A stretch of 64,000 nucleotides of DNA, from positions 248,001 through 312,000 of the forward strand of contig CAWEBN010000010.1 of NCBI GenBank assembly GCA_963807305.1, in the 5' to 3' direction. Position numbers and translations under genes: made by a program. This document shows, one piece after another, positions 7,381 through 17,015 of this stretch. Numbering within the stretch: position 1 is the first letter of the stretch; every line of letters starts with the position of its first letter. Under the pieces are notes generated by a model that saw only the letters and a list, made by a program, of their open reading frames with translations, was not told where the DNA came from and searched no databases. This stretch comes from JAOPZW01 sp963807305 (GTDB lineage Bacteria; Actinomycetota; Thermoleophilia; Solirubrobacterales; Solirubrobacteraceae).

Positions 7381-9141
7381 ATGTCCCACACCCTCCGTCC
7401 GTGTCGTGGATGGCCGATGACCGCCCGCTGGCGCTTTCGAGCGGGGCTGCCGGTCGCGGTCGTCGTGGCCCTGTTGGCGTTGCCGGCGACTTCGCCTGCC
7501 GCTGACCTTCATGCGACCCCGGCGAACCTCGGCAGCGTCTTCGCGTCCTCCCAGGGCGGCGACGTGATCCATCTCGCCACCGGGAGCTACGGCACCTTCA
7601 GCGGCGGGTCCAAGCCCGCGACGGTGACGCTCGTGCCCGAACCGGGCGCCTCAGCCTCGATGGGGCTGGGCTTCACGCCGGCCGACCACATTCGGTTGGA
7701 CGGCCTCACGCTCAGTGGCGGCGCGCTGACCGGCGCGCATGACATCGCGATCGTCAACAGCACGTTCACGGCGACGACCAACATCTCGGCCTCCGTGCCC
7801 AATGCCAACATCGTGCTCGACCACGACGTGTTCGACAACATCAGTCCCTGCGGGTCGTGTCCGGAAGGGCGGGTGACCGTCACGTCACCCGGCGGCAATT
7901 CGGCTGGGCCCTCCGGCGTCGTGATCTCCAACAGTCGCTTCTTCGGCGGCACGTCCGACGGCGTGCAGCTCACCGGGCAGGCCACCGGCGTCCAGATCGG
8001 CCCCGGCAACGAATTCGCCAACATGGGGCAGACGAGCGCGGTGCACACCGACCCGATCCAGCTCTACGGCGCCCGCGACACGCTGATCACCGGCAACTAC
8101 CTGCACGACAACGCCACCGGGATCATGGCGCCGGACGGCGGCGACGGCGGCTATCTGCGCATCGAGAACAACGTCTTCACGCGCAGCGAGCAGCCGGGGG
8201 CCTATCTGGGGTTCAAGCCGGGCCTCTCCGTGATCCACAACACGTTCACCGTGGCCCTGATGATCAATGACGATCCCTCCAAGAGCGGCAGCCCGACGAC
8301 GGGCGCGGTGATCAAGGACAACGTGCTGGGCGGCGGCCTTGCCAAGCAGAACCTCGGGTCCGGTGCGATCGCGCAGGAGGACTACAACCTGCTGTCGGGC
8401 GGCTCGGGCGCCCACGACATCAAGGCCAACCCGACGTTCGCGGCGGGCGCAAAGCCAACGACCTACGCGGGCTTCCTCCTCGCGCCCGGCAGCCCCGGCG
8501 TCAAGGCCGCCGACGACGGAGCGGACATGGGAATCCTCCCCGCGCCGCCGCCGCCGCCGGCGGCGGCCGCCCCCGCGCCGGCCGCTCGGGCACCGAAGCG
8601 AGGCTCGGCCGACTCCGCTGGGCCGAGCATCAGCCTCGGCAGCCCGGCGCCCGGGTCCCTGTTCGGTTCGCGCATGCGCCTGAGCGCGCGCGTGGCCGAC
8701 CGCAGCGGCGTCGACCGCGTCGGCTTCTGGCTGGACCGGAGGTGGATCGGGACCGACCGCGCGGCTCCATACAAGATGAGCTGGCGCACCCGCAGGGGCA
8801 CGGCGTTCCGTACGCACACGGTGACCGTCCGCGCCTTCGGCGGCGACGGCCAGGTCAGCTCGCTGGGCGTCACGGTTCGCCGGGTGCACCACGTCAGCGC
8901 CCGCGGTGCGCGCGCAGGGACGCGGCGCGGCTGGCGGCTTACGACGAAGCCGGCGGCAAACGGCACCGCACTCCGAGGGCGTGGGATCCCGCGCCACAAG
9001 GTGCGCGTGTATCTGACCAGATGCGCCGACCCGTCCGCCCGTGTCGCCAGGAAGCTGCGTCTGCGCGCCGATCGCAAGGGCGCGATCCGCGCGACCAACG
9101 GTGCGCGCAACCTCTGCGTTCTCCGTCTGCAGCCCGTCTAG
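7381..9141 (+). CDS. Secreted parallel beta-helix protein with C-terminal Ig-like domain
   Basis: Exported protein of 586 residues. The signal peptide spans about residues 1-40 (basic start, then VAVVVALLALPATSPAA). Residues about 41-370 form a right-handed beta-helix rich in N.F and GD.V repeats, starting QGGDVIHLATGSYG, closely paralogous to the gene at 1-2629. A Pro/Ala linker near 380-400 leads to an Ig-like domain (about 415-500, SPAPGSLFGSRMRLSARVADRSG and ending in VRR), then a basic tail. The start is the ATG at 7381 with AGAGG 7 bases upstream; a longer in-frame start at 7294 would lack a usable signal peptide. Beta-helix proteins of this kind include polysaccharide lyases and C5-epimerases; no catalytic set is certain here. 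A strong terminator follows. Confidence 0.85.
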   Translation: MSHTLRPCRGWPMTARWRFRAGLPVAVVVALLALPATSPAADLHATPANLGSVFASSQGGDVIHLATGSYGTFSGGSKPATVTLVPEPGASASMGLGFTPADHIRLDGLTLSGGALTGAHDIAIVNSTFTATTNISASVPNANIVLDHDVFDNISPCGSCPEGRVTVTSPGGNSAGPSGVVISNSRFFGGTSDGVQLTGQATGVQIGPGNEFANMGQTSAVHTDPIQLYGARDTLITGNYLHDNATGIMAPDGGDGGYLRIENNVFTRSEQPGAYLGFKPGLSVIHNTFTVALMINDDPSKSGSPTTGAVIKDNVLGGGLAKQNLGSGAIAQEDYNLLSGGSGAHDIKANPTFAAGAKPTTYAGFLLAPGSPGVKAADDGADMGILPAPPPPPAAAAPAPAARAPKRGSADSAGPSISLGSPAPGSLFGSRMRLSARVADRSGVDRVGFWLDRRWIGTDRAAPYKMSWRTRRGTAFRTHTVTVRAFGGDGQVSSLGVTVRRVHHVSARGARAGTRRGWRLTTKPAANGTALRGRGIPRHKVRVYLTRCADPSARVARKLRLRADRKGAIRATNGARNLCVLRLQPV

Positions 9142-9169
9142 ACCCGGCCGCCGCGCCGGAAGCGGTTGT

Positions 9170-9196
9170 CCCCCTCGGCGCATGCTGCCGAGGGGG
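9170..9196. terminator. Strong bidirectional terminator between convergent genes
   Basis: CCCCCTCGGC (9170-9179) and GCCGAGGGGG (9187-9196) form a perfect 10-bp stem with a 7-nt loop followed by TT. It lies 28 bases after the beta-helix stop and 14 before the stop of the opposing deacetylase-like gene, so it can serve both. Confidence 0.75.
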
Positions 9197-9210
9197 TTCC
9201 GCACGGCGAC

Positions 9211-10806
9211 TCAGCTGAGAGCAGCGCATACCGGCTGCAGCCGATCGCGCGTCTCGGTCGCTGCACGCCGAACAGCCGGCCAGGCGCGCCAAGCGGGAGA
9301 GCGCACGGCCCAAGGGTCGGCCTCCCACTGCGGGGCGAGCTCGAGGCTGACGTGGCGCTCGGCACCGATCGGCGCCGCACTGCCGAAGCTCACGGGGGCG
9401 CCCAGCCCGCCGGCTGGACGCCAGCCGCGCAGTGCGGCGTCGGAGCCGGCCATACGCGGAGCCTCGACTACGACATCGGTGACGCCGTCGGGCAGCGCAA
9501 CGCGCAGTCGCCTGGCCCAGGGCTGCACGATCGCGGTCGAGCCGTCGACCCGGAGGTCGTAGCTGGTCGCCGCGATGGCGCCGAGCGACTTCCACTCCAC
9601 ATCTCCCAGGCGGTTGACGTTGCGGGCGGCGTCGACCAGCGGCTCGAGGCCGTCAGCGAGATCGTCGTGGTGCCCGTAGAGGATCAACGGCTGGCCGAGA
9701 AACGCGCGCAGCGCGACCTCGGCGGCCGAGCAGGTCAGGGGAAAGCGCGGGAGCACGGCACATCCGGCCACGAAGGACGCCGGCCCCCAACCTGCAAGCA
9801 GGTCATCGCGCGGCGCACGCTCGGTCCACGGGTACGGGTGGATCGCACACAGCGCGTCGTAACCGAGGACTCCCAGCGCGTCCGCAACGACGCGCGAACA
9901 GAGGCCATGCGGCGGGACCATGATGCGATCCACGCTCAGCCGGGTTCGCCTTTCGAATTGCGCCACCCGCCGCACGGCCTGCGCTGCGAGCGCCAGCGCG
10001 TGCGGCAGGTCCGGCGGCTGGATGAGCTCGCGCTTGAGGTGATCATTTCCATGTATCGCCAGCGAGAGCCGGTCAGCCCGGGCGCGGAACGTGGCGACCG
10101 CGCGCGCGTGCGGGAAGCGCGCGTCGAGCGGGATCATCGCCATGGTCGCGTGATAGCCGTGGGTGTCGGCATGCGCGACGAGCGCGTCGTAGTCGATGTA
10201 CCCGTAGCGCGGTCGGCGCAGGTTCGGATCGTCGAACAGGATCGCCGCTCGCAGCGGAGGCGTTCGCCAGCCTTCGCCCGGCAGCTCCCGCAGGAAGTGC
10301 ATGACCGCGACGAGCGGGAACGCACGCTCCTGCAGCAGTGCGTCGCGCAGCACGTCGCCGGATCCGAGCCGCGGCAGCGCCGCGCGCACGCGGTGCATGC
10401 GCCGTGGGCCTGCGGTCACCGTCCAGTATGGGCCCGACGACCCCGAGGCGATGACCTCCTCGCCGTCCCCAGCGGCCATCGCGATGCCGGAGCCCCCAGT
10501 CGCCAGTGAGAGCCCCCACAGTCGGCGATCCACGGCGACGTGATCGGCCAGGCGGACGTGCTCGTCCGGCGCATCAGGCGGCCCGCCATCGGCCAGCGCC
10601 AGTACGGGCACGTCAGGCGCGTCTTCGGGACGCCCCGGCACGCTGTCCTGGCCGACCACTATGAGACCGTCGCAGGCCCCGTCGTGCCGACCCCAGACAC
10701 GGAAGCACACCGGGAACGCCGCCTCGAGCGCGTCGAACAGGCGGCGGTTCGCCTCGAGTACGGCGCCGGGCCAGACGGCAACGAGTGACCGCGCGATGGG
10801 CGTCAT
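9211..10806 (-). CDS. Polysaccharide-deacetylase-like protein of exopolysaccharide clusters
   Basis: Protein of 531 residues, last gene of a minus-strand operon that starts at 15643. The middle third has features of the NodB/polysaccharide deacetylase fold: FDDPNLRRPRYGYIDYDAL near residue 190 supplies the metal/catalytic Asp pair, and IHGNDH near 250 resembles the H-x3-H metal site. PPHGLCS follows, then YGHHDDLADGL. A C-terminal beta-rich portion of about 130 residues is not assigned. There is no obvious signal peptide, so it may be cytoplasmic or exported by another route. It probably removes acetyl or similar groups from the polymer, but activity is inferred from motifs only. The start at 10806 has no strong ribosome binding site. 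Confidence 0.65.
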   Translation of the reverse strand: MTPIARSLVAVWPGAVLEANRRLFDALEAAFPVCFRVWGRHDGACDGLIVVGQDSVPGRPEDAPDVPVLALADGGPPDAPDEHVRLADHVAVDRRLWGLSLATGGSGIAMAAGDGEEVIASGSSGPYWTVTAGPRRMHRVRAALPRLGSGDVLRDALLQERAFPLVAVMHFLRELPGEGWRTPPLRAAILFDDPNLRRPRYGYIDYDALVAHADTHGYHATMAMIPLDARFPHARAVATFRARADRLSLAIHGNDHLKRELIQPPDLPHALALAAQAVRRVAQFERRTRLSVDRIMVPPHGLCSRVVADALGVLGYDALCAIHPYPWTERAPRDDLLAGWGPASFVAGCAVLPRFPLTCSAAEVALRAFLGQPLILYGHHDDLADGLEPLVDAARNVNRLGDVEWKSLGAIAATSYDLRVDGSTAIVQPWARRLRVALPDGVTDVVVEAPRMAGSDAALRGWRPAGGLGAPVSFGSAAPIGAERHVSLELAPQWEADPWAVRSPAWRAWPAVRRAATETRDRLQPVCAALS

Positions 10807-10854
10807 TGCCGAAGGAACGTCGGAGCCCGGCGTGCTCTTGCGCCTTCCCGGCAG

Positions 10855-12120
10855 CTAGCCACGGAGCGACGACCCTGCCTTCAGACCGGCAGCGACGCCG
10901 ACCGGCTGGAACCTCGCCCCGAATCGCGCCGGCCCGCCACTGTCGTGCGGACCGCGCCGGGGGCCTTGGACGATCAGGTTGTAGTCCTGGTCTCGCACGA
11001 CGCTGCGTCCGCCGTCGGCGTAGGAGTCGATGATGTTCCCTCGTACGACGATCCCCGTGGGCGCAGGACCGACGGCCGGGTCGTAGGCAAGACGCAGGCC
11101 GAGGCATGTTGAGCGCCAGATCGTGTTGCGTACGACGCGCGCCCCAGGCGTGTTCCAGAGCTGGGCCTGAATACAGCCCCCTCGCCAGCCCACCATCCGG
11201 TTGTTCTCGACCACGAGCCCGGTGGTGATGTCGTCCTTGACGATGAGCGCATCCTCGGAGTCGTGGAAGCGATTGGACCGGATCACGATGTCTCGTCCGC
11301 CGAGCACCTGGATCGGGTCGGAGTGATCGGTTTCAACCGCGCGCCGCACGAACCCGAAGTCGTTGCCCTCGATCGTCACGCGCCGAACGAGGTCGGTGCC
11401 GCCGCCGAGCTGCACCCCGTCCTGGGGGATGTTGCGGAACACGTTCCCGCGGATGAGAAGACGGTCGATGCCGCCCTTGCGCGTGCCGTCCAGCGAGCCG
11501 TTGGCCCAGATCCCGTACCCCTCGATGCCCTCGTCGCCCGGCGGGCGCCGCAGGTCATGGATCCGGTTGCGAGCGATGGTCGTATCACGCACCGCCCGCA
11601 GCACCAGTCCCCCGCCGCTGAAATCGTTGGCGAGGATCGAGATCCGACGCGAGCCGACCACGCTCGACGGACCGGACGGACTCCGCACGCGGAATCCGCG
11701 CAGCCGCACGCCGCTCGACCCCGCGATGGCAATGCCGGCCAGGACCGCCTGCTCTCCCGGGTACACGCCGATCGTGACTGCCCTCGGATGATCGATGTTC
11801 GTGAGGCTCAGCAACGGGTAGGCACCGCGCCGGGCTGCGATCTCGCTTCCGCTTGGTGCAGCGCGCACCGCGTGTGCGAGCGTGCACCACGGCGTCTCGG
11901 GCGACTTGACCTCAGCGATCGAGCGCCGGTCGTTGCATGGCCCTCCGACCGAGGTTGCGTCGACGTAGAGGCAGCCCGACTTCGGGCTGCTGCAGTCGTG
12001 TGTCGTTGCCTCGGGGCTCCCCGACGAGGTCGCGACGAGAGCGACGATCCCGACGGCCGCGACCGCAAGCAGGAGGGCTGACGCGGCTGCGAGGCGCAGA
12101 CGGGCACCGCGGCCGCGCAC
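10855..12120 (-). CDS. Secreted or membrane-anchored parallel beta-helix protein
   Basis: Protein of 421 residues. An N-terminal hydrophobic segment (about 10-30, ASALLLAVAAVGIVALVA) is a signal peptide or anchor. The following YVDATSVGGPCNDRRS region matches the start of many secreted beta-helix proteins, where the substrate-facing coils begin. Residues about 100-400 have repeated N.I.. and R.N.F turns of a right-handed helix. It is only a distant relative of the other two beta-helix proteins and has no leader of its own. I chose the GTG at 12120, preceded by GTGGAGG 8 bases upstream, over longer frames that read into the preceding gene. It sits 14 bases after the glycosyltransferase at 12135, within the ligase operon, so processing or modification of the secreted polymer is likely. 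Confidence 0.8.
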   Translation of the reverse strand: MRGRGARLRLAAASALLLAVAAVGIVALVATSSGSPEATTHDCSSPKSGCLYVDATSVGGPCNDRRSIAEVKSPETPWCTLAHAVRAAPSGSEIAARRGAYPLLSLTNIDHPRAVTIGVYPGEQAVLAGIAIAGSSGVRLRGFRVRSPSGPSSVVGSRRISILANDFSGGGLVLRAVRDTTIARNRIHDLRRPPGDEGIEGYGIWANGSLDGTRKGGIDRLLIRGNVFRNIPQDGVQLGGGTDLVRRVTIEGNDFGFVRRAVETDHSDPIQVLGGRDIVIRSNRFHDSEDALIVKDDITTGLVVENNRMVGWRGGCIQAQLWNTPGARVVRNTIWRSTCLGLRLAYDPAVGPAPTGIVVRGNIIDSYADGGRSVVRDQDYNLIVQGPRRGPHDSGGPARFGARFQPVGVAAGLKAGSSLRG

Positions 12121-12134
12121 GGTTTCAGCCTCCA

Positions 12135-13394
12135 CTATCCCGCGACGGCCGTCATGCAGCGGTCGACGACACGGCGCGCGTAGTAGCCGACGGCCTCGCG
12201 GGCCACGCCCAGGGTCCGCGACGTCGAGCCCGCTGCGAGATCGAGGGACTCGACGCCCGCCACGAGCGGCGCCACCAGCGCATCCCAGCGATACTCGGCT
12301 GCGACGTCTCGGCAAGCTTGACGGGCATTCGCCAGCGAGTCGCGATCGCCCAGCAGCTTGTCCAACGTGGCGGCGGTGGCCTCCGGATCGCGGGGCGGTA
12401 CGAGCCGGGCTGCTCCGGCCTGGGCGAGTCGGTCACCGACCTCGTCGCCCTCAGCAAGCACGGAGGGCAGCGAGGCCCACACGTAGTCCATGTACCGCGC
12501 GCGGGCGGCAAGCGACGCTTCCTCGGTGGCGGCATGCAGGGTGAGCCCGACGTCGGCGTCGCCGAGGTAGCGGTGGCGTTCCTCGAACGGAACCCAGGCG
12601 TCGAGGAAGAAGACGTTCCGGTCGAGCAGCCCCGTCCGGCGCGCGAGGTCGCGCGCCTCATCGGTCACGTTGAGCGGGTCGGTCGCCGCGTTGGGCGGCT
12701 TGCCTGCGGTGATGACGAATCGCACGTCAGGCCGGGTGGCCGCCAGCCGGCCGATCGCCTCGATCGCCGTCCCGGCGTCCAGCCAGCGCCAGACGCTGCC
12801 CCACCACAGCACGAGCGGATCCTCGGCGCCGATGGCCGGGAAGTGCTTGCGCAGGAGCGGCTCGGCGGACGCGTCCGGGGGGTCGGGGAGTCCCATCGGC
12901 ACCGTGAGGAACACCGGTCCGCCATCACGGCGATCGACGGCGGCAGCGTGCCTGCGATTGCGTTCGAGCTGTCGCTCGTTGGCGCTCACGACGACGTCGG
13001 CCCAGCGCAGATGCAGTCGCCGCCCGGCCCGCTGCTGCGCCGTGGCACGGCGCGCGCGCCAACCGCCGACGGTCCCTAGCTCGAGCTCGACCGGGTCGTA
13101 GAGGTCGGCCACGCGCAGGCATCGCCGGCCCGAGAGCGTCATCAGCGCATAAGGCGGGATGACCGGTCCGATGACGACGTCGTGGCGCATGACCTCCGAG
13201 AGGATCCGGCGCCGCGTGCGCGGCACGACCGTGATGCCTTCGCGGACGTGCGGGCTCGCGACGGACGCGGCGGCGGTGACCTGGTGGCGAGCCGCAAATG
13301 CGCGCGCGACTTCCCAGCCTCGGATCTCGGGGCCGGTCAGCCGATCGCCCAGAGGGCCCTGGATGAGCACGAGCACGCGCATGGTCCGGGTCAC
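12135..13394 (-). CDS. Family 4-like glycosyltransferase
   Basis: GT-B glycosyltransferase of 419 residues. The N-terminal half has the GPE.RGWE.A.A loop of acceptor-binding domains. The C-terminal half has LVLWWGSVWRWLD, the usual start of the donor-binding Rossmann fold, and a late ARYMDYVWASLPSVLAEGDE region in place of the classic E-x7-E. Such proteins add sugars to lipid-linked intermediates at the cytoplasmic face. The GTG start overlaps the stop of the upstream ligase gene by four bases (GTGA), with AGGAGG just upstream, so translation is probably coupled. Confidence 0.85.
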   Translation of the reverse strand: MTRTMRVLVLIQGPLGDRLTGPEIRGWEVARAFAARHQVTAAASVASPHVREGITVVPRTRRRILSEVMRHDVVIGPVIPPYALMTLSGRRCLRVADLYDPVELELGTVGGWRARRATAQQRAGRRLHLRWADVVVSANERQLERNRRHAAAVDRRDGGPVFLTVPMGLPDPPDASAEPLLRKHFPAIGAEDPLVLWWGSVWRWLDAGTAIEAIGRLAATRPDVRFVITAGKPPNAATDPLNVTDEARDLARRTGLLDRNVFFLDAWVPFEERHRYLGDADVGLTLHAATEEASLAARARYMDYVWASLPSVLAEGDEVGDRLAQAGAARLVPPRDPEATAATLDKLLGDRDSLANARQACRDVAAEYRWDALVAPLVAGVESLDLAAGSTSRTLGVAREAVGYYARRVVDRCMTAVAG

Positions 13395-14819
13395 GTCGCC
13401 TCCTCTGGCGGTTTGACGAGCACGGCGGCGAAGCCGGCGAAGGTCAGGAAGATGTACGGCGTATGCGGGAAGGACAGAGCGTCGAAGAGAGTCGACACCG
13501 TGAAATACGCGACCGCCGCGCCCGCAGCAGCGAGAGCGATCGGCGCGAGCACCGGGTCTCGGCTGTGGATCGTGCGCCTAACAGTCGCAACGACAGCGAA
13601 CATCATGGCCACGTACGCGGCAAGGCCGACGACGCCGACCTCGACGAGCCGGTGCAGAATCTCGGAATCGAGGATTCGATAGCGCGTCTGCTCGTAGCTT
13701 CCGAACCCGCGTCCAAACGCCAGGTGGCTCCAAGCGTCGGGTCGGATCGCGTCGTAGTCGGACGTGCGGTCGTTCACGGTCTGTGCCGCAGCAAGCCGGT
13801 TGCCACTGAGCTGCTCGGTGATCGCTCCCAGCGCACCCGGCGACAGCGCGTGGATGGCGAGCAGGCCGACGACAGCGAGCGGCGCGAGCTTCAGCAGCTC
13901 GCGACGACGGAAGAAGGCCAGCGTCGCGATCACCGAGAGCGGAGCCAGGAACGCCGTCTTGCGATACGTCGAGATGGCGGCGGCGAGCAGCAGGCAGGCA
14001 GCGAGGGCGTAGAGGATTCGGTCGCGCCAGCGCGTGGCGTGCATGACGCCGACGAACGCGATCGGCATCGCCATCGCCAGCATCGACGCGGCCTCGAGCC
14101 CGAGCTCTGCGGGTCCGCGTGTCTGGCGCCGGCCGATCTCGTCGACTCCCGCCGGATCGAAGAGCTGCACGTGGAAGATGCCCGGCAGCAGCTTGTCCGA
14201 CCAGACGTAGAACACGTTGTATTGGAAGCGGTACTCCCAGATGATCCCCACCGCGCAGACGACCGCGAGCACCAGCGTGTAGGTCATGAACGCGCCCAAC
14301 TCGCTTCGGCGCACGACGCTGGCGATCATCACGAACACGAGCGCGTAGGAGATGAGCAGCGTCAGCTTCTTGATCGCCATGTCGAGCTCGAGCGTCTGGT
14401 TCAGGTAACGAGCGTCGAACACCACGCTCAGGAAGCAGACGGCGACGAAGATCGCCGACAGCCATGTGGATCCCGGTCACACGCAGGCGCGGCGATCCCT
14501 CTCCCCCAACCGCCATCGACAGCAGCCATGTGCCGGCGATGATCGGGAGTACGAGCCGATCGAAGTGCAAGTCGATCGGCAGCGACACTGTGAGGCCGAT
14601 CGAGTTGAACGGGACGACCCACAGGACGGCGATGAACGCGGCGAGCATCCACGGCAGCACGCGGGTCGTGCGCGGCCAATCGCCGGCGGTCGTTGGCGCC
14701 CGCGGCAGGCCGTCCGACCGCAGCGCCCGCACGCTCCGCTCGAAGGGGAGCGGCGGAAGCTCGGGAAGGCTGCCCTTGGCCGCGGCTCGGGGCAGATCGC
14801 GTTCGATGGTGCGCGTCAC
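13391..14819 (-). pseudogene. O-antigen ligase/polymerase-type membrane protein split by a +1 frameshift
   Basis: Multi-helix membrane protein of the Wzy/WaaL (O-antigen ligase) type. The N-terminal part reads from a GTG at 14819 (MTRTIERDL...), with a helix near residue 58 (WMLAAFIAVLWVVPF). The rest reads in another frame to the stop at 13391. It includes helices, LSGNRLAAAQTVNDRTSDYDAI and the ligase-like LAFGRGFGSYEQTRYR. The frames join between about 14465 and 14476, near GGGATCC, where one extra base would account for the shift; with one base removed the length is exactly 476 codons. The downstream frame alone can start at a GTG at 14425, but would lack the first helices. Either a sequence error or a real mutation; see findings. 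It overlaps its neighbours by four bases on both sides. Confidence 0.8.
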
Positions 14820-15643
14820 CGGAAGCCGTCGCGGCCGTTCGAGGTCGCGAGCAACACGCCGTCACCGGGGTCGACGGAACCGCCGGCCTCCTCGCGGCGC
14901 GCGGCGGCGCGCCATCCGCGACGGACACGGGAGAGGAACAAGACGGCGCAGCACGAGACCGTGAAGACGACCAGGAAGGAGAGCAGCGCGATCTGGAGCC
15001 CGACGCCGTGGTTGATGACACCACCGCGCGCGCGGCCGAGCTGCTCCAGGCGTACCTGATCCTTGGGATCGATGCCCTGTCTGGCGCCAAGCGCGAGCAG
15101 GTAGTCGCGAAGCCCGTCGACGGCGGAGTTGGCGAGGCGCTCGGCTGCTTGCTTGGTGGGCGCCTGTGACGAGATGTCCAGGATGGGCACCGTCGGATTG
15201 GCCTGGATATCGAGCCGGTACTGGTCCGTCGACCGAAGGATGTCGCTCGAACGCTTCTCGCTGCCCGGCTCGGTGAGTACGCGGGGCACGTTGGCCGTCA
15301 CCGGCGAGACTGCCTCGATCCGGCGAGCATCCACCCCGGCGCGCCGGGCGATGAACTCACGCACCGGTGCGCTGGCCATGACGTTGCCGAGGAGATCGGC
15401 GCGCGTGGTCAACGACGTGAAGTCGTAGGTATTCGCGCGCAGATCGACCACCTTCGACTTCGGCGTGTCGACGAGGACGTGCGTGGACGCGGCCGCGATC
15501 TCGAGTTCCCGCCCGTGCGCGCTGGGCGGAAACAGGCTGATCTTGTCGATGCTCGAAATGGCGACGAGCAGCGCCAGGATGGCGCTGAGGACGACGCCGA
15601 GTCGCAGGCGCCAGAGCTCACGTAGGTGTGTTCCGAGTTGCAT
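14816..15643 (-). CDS. Wzz/capsular chain-length-type membrane protein (paralogue of 3869-4714)
   Basis: Inner-membrane polysaccharide co-polymerase of 275 residues with helices near 13-32 and 208-230. It shares RELWRLRLGV, DTPKSKVVDL, NVMASAPVREF and LRDYLLALGARQ with the first copy. First gene of the five-gene minus-strand operon with ligase, glycosyltransferase, beta-helix and deacetylase-like genes. The ATG at 15643 is preceded by GAGGAAAGGGG. The stop overlaps the ligase start (GTGA). It should set chain length for the ligase/polymerase encoded next to it. Confidence 0.8.
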   Translation of the reverse strand: MQLGTHLRELWRLRLGVVLSAILALLVAISSIDKISLFPPSAHGRELEIAAASTHVLVDTPKSKVVDLRANTYDFTSLTTRADLLGNVMASAPVREFIARRAGVDARRIEAVSPVTANVPRVLTEPGSEKRSSDILRSTDQYRLDIQANPTVPILDISSQAPTKQAAERLANSAVDGLRDYLLALGARQGIDPKDQVRLEQLGRARGGVINHGVGLQIALLSFLVVFTVSCCAVLFLSRVRRGWRAAARREEAGGSVDPGDGVLLATSNGRDGFR

Positions 15644-15736
15644 GGTGCCCCTTTCCTCGACCAACGGGGGTTCGCCGCGGGAACTTCCGGGCCGCAATGC
15701 GAAAGGGTCGACCGACCCCCTACCGTTCCTGGATCT

Positions 15737-16876
15737 ATGCCGGAGGCCCCTCGCTCGTCCCTGCTCATGCCCGTCCACAGCGCCAAGCCCGCCGGTGCAC
15801 AGCTGGTCGCGCTCGGCCAGGCGCAGGCGCTCAGCCGTCACTACGACTTGGTGATCGCCGTCGGCCACGGCGACCTGCGGCCGCGCTTCGCACCCCTGGG
15901 AGAGCTTGTCCGCGCGCCGACGCGTCTCCCCGTGTGGGGCGCCTCGCCGGCGCGATGGGCCCTCGAAATAGGTCGCGCGGCGCCTGACGCGCTGCGGCTG
16001 GCCGGCGTCATCCGTCGCCGTGGAGTCGTCGCAGTGGTGGCCAACAGCACAGTCCTGGTGGCACCGGTGCTGGCGGCGAAGCTGGCCGGCGTCCCGGTCA
16101 TCGTCCATGCGCAGGAGGCCCCCAAATCGACCGCCGCCCGGCGCCTCTACCGTTTCCATGGCGCGATGGCTGACACGGTCGTCGCCATCTCCCCTGGCAT
16201 CGCGGAGGCGCTCGGGAAGCCGCGCGCTCGCGTCCTGCTCAACCCCGTCGGTATCCCGCTGCCCCCCAGCCCAAGGCGCGCGCCGCGCCCGGACGGCGCA
16301 CCGCTGCGACTGATCGTGCTCGGCACGGTCGACCGCCACAAGCGCCAGGACCTCGCCATCGCGGCGCTCTCCGAGCTTGTCGCGGGGGGCGTCGACGCCA
16401 CCCTTGATCTGGTCGGCTTGGAGGCCGACGCCTCGTATGCGGCGCAGCTGCGCGAGCAGGTGGCTCGCGCCGGACTCGGTGGGCGCGTGCTCTTCGAGGG
16501 CCAACGGTCCGACGTCGCCGAGCGGCTGCTCGCCGCCGACGCGCTGCTGCTTCCGGCCGGCGAGGTCACGCCGCTCGTGCTCATGGAGGCGATGGCTCAG
16601 GGCACGCCCGTCGTCGCAACTCGCATGGGCAGCATCGCCGACGTCGTGGGCGACGACGGACGCAGCGGTCTGCTGGTCGGTTCCGACGATGCCGTCGCGA
16701 TGGCGGCCGCTGTCCGGCGGCTGATCGACGAGCCGGGTTTGGCCGCGGCCCTGTCAGAGCAGGGGCGCCTCCGCGTCGAGGAGCATTTCGACGAAGCGCG
16801 CTCGCACGAGCGTCTGCGCGCGGAGATCGAGCTGCTCGTGGCGCAGCGTCAGGACGGAGTGGCGAGCCGGCCGTGA
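15737..16876 (+). CDS. Family 4 glycosyltransferase
   Basis: GT-B retaining glycosyltransferase of 379 residues, cytoplasmic. The N-terminal domain has a long AGAQLVALGQAQAL helix. The donor domain starts RLIVLGTVDRHKRQDLAI and contains the conserved EVTPLVLMEAMAQGTPVVATRMGSIADVV, i.e. the E-x7-E signature and the glycine-rich end. I took the ATG at 15737 as start. It diverges from the Wzz operon, so the 93-bp gap at 15644-15736 should hold both promoters. Confidence 0.88.
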   Translation: MPEAPRSSLLMPVHSAKPAGAQLVALGQAQALSRHYDLVIAVGHGDLRPRFAPLGELVRAPTRLPVWGASPARWALEIGRAAPDALRLAGVIRRRGVVAVVANSTVLVAPVLAAKLAGVPVIVHAQEAPKSTAARRLYRFHGAMADTVVAISPGIAEALGKPRARVLLNPVGIPLPPSPRRAPRPDGAPLRLIVLGTVDRHKRQDLAIAALSELVAGGVDATLDLVGLEADASYAAQLREQVARAGLGGRVLFEGQRSDVAERLLAADALLLPAGEVTPLVLMEAMAQGTPVVATRMGSIADVVGDDGRSGLLVGSDDAVAMAAAVRRLIDEPGLAAALSEQGRLRVEEHFDEARSHERLRAEIELLVAQRQDGVASRP

Positions 16877-16948
16877 GCCGCGATCTGCGCCGTCAAGCAA
16901 GCGGGGCAGTGGCACTCCGGCTTGGTCAGGAGCGTGTGCTCGCAACGC

Positions 16949-16963
16949 GGCGTCTTGGACGCC
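16949..16963. terminator. Short perfect hairpin between convergent genes
   Basis: GGCGTC (16949-16954) pairs with GACGCC (16958-16963) across a TTG loop, between the glycosyltransferase stop and the nucleotidyltransferase stop. Small stem; termination is likely but unproven. Confidence 0.4.
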
Positions 16964-17015
16964 ACATCCGCTCTCGGCCCTTTGACATTCATACGGCTAC
17001 TGCGCTCAGCAGGTG

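Noticed and set aside
14425..14819. Annotating the ligase as two separate real genes
   Set aside because: The second piece would begin mid-helix from a GTG without a ribosome binding site, and the two frames join seamlessly with one base removed.
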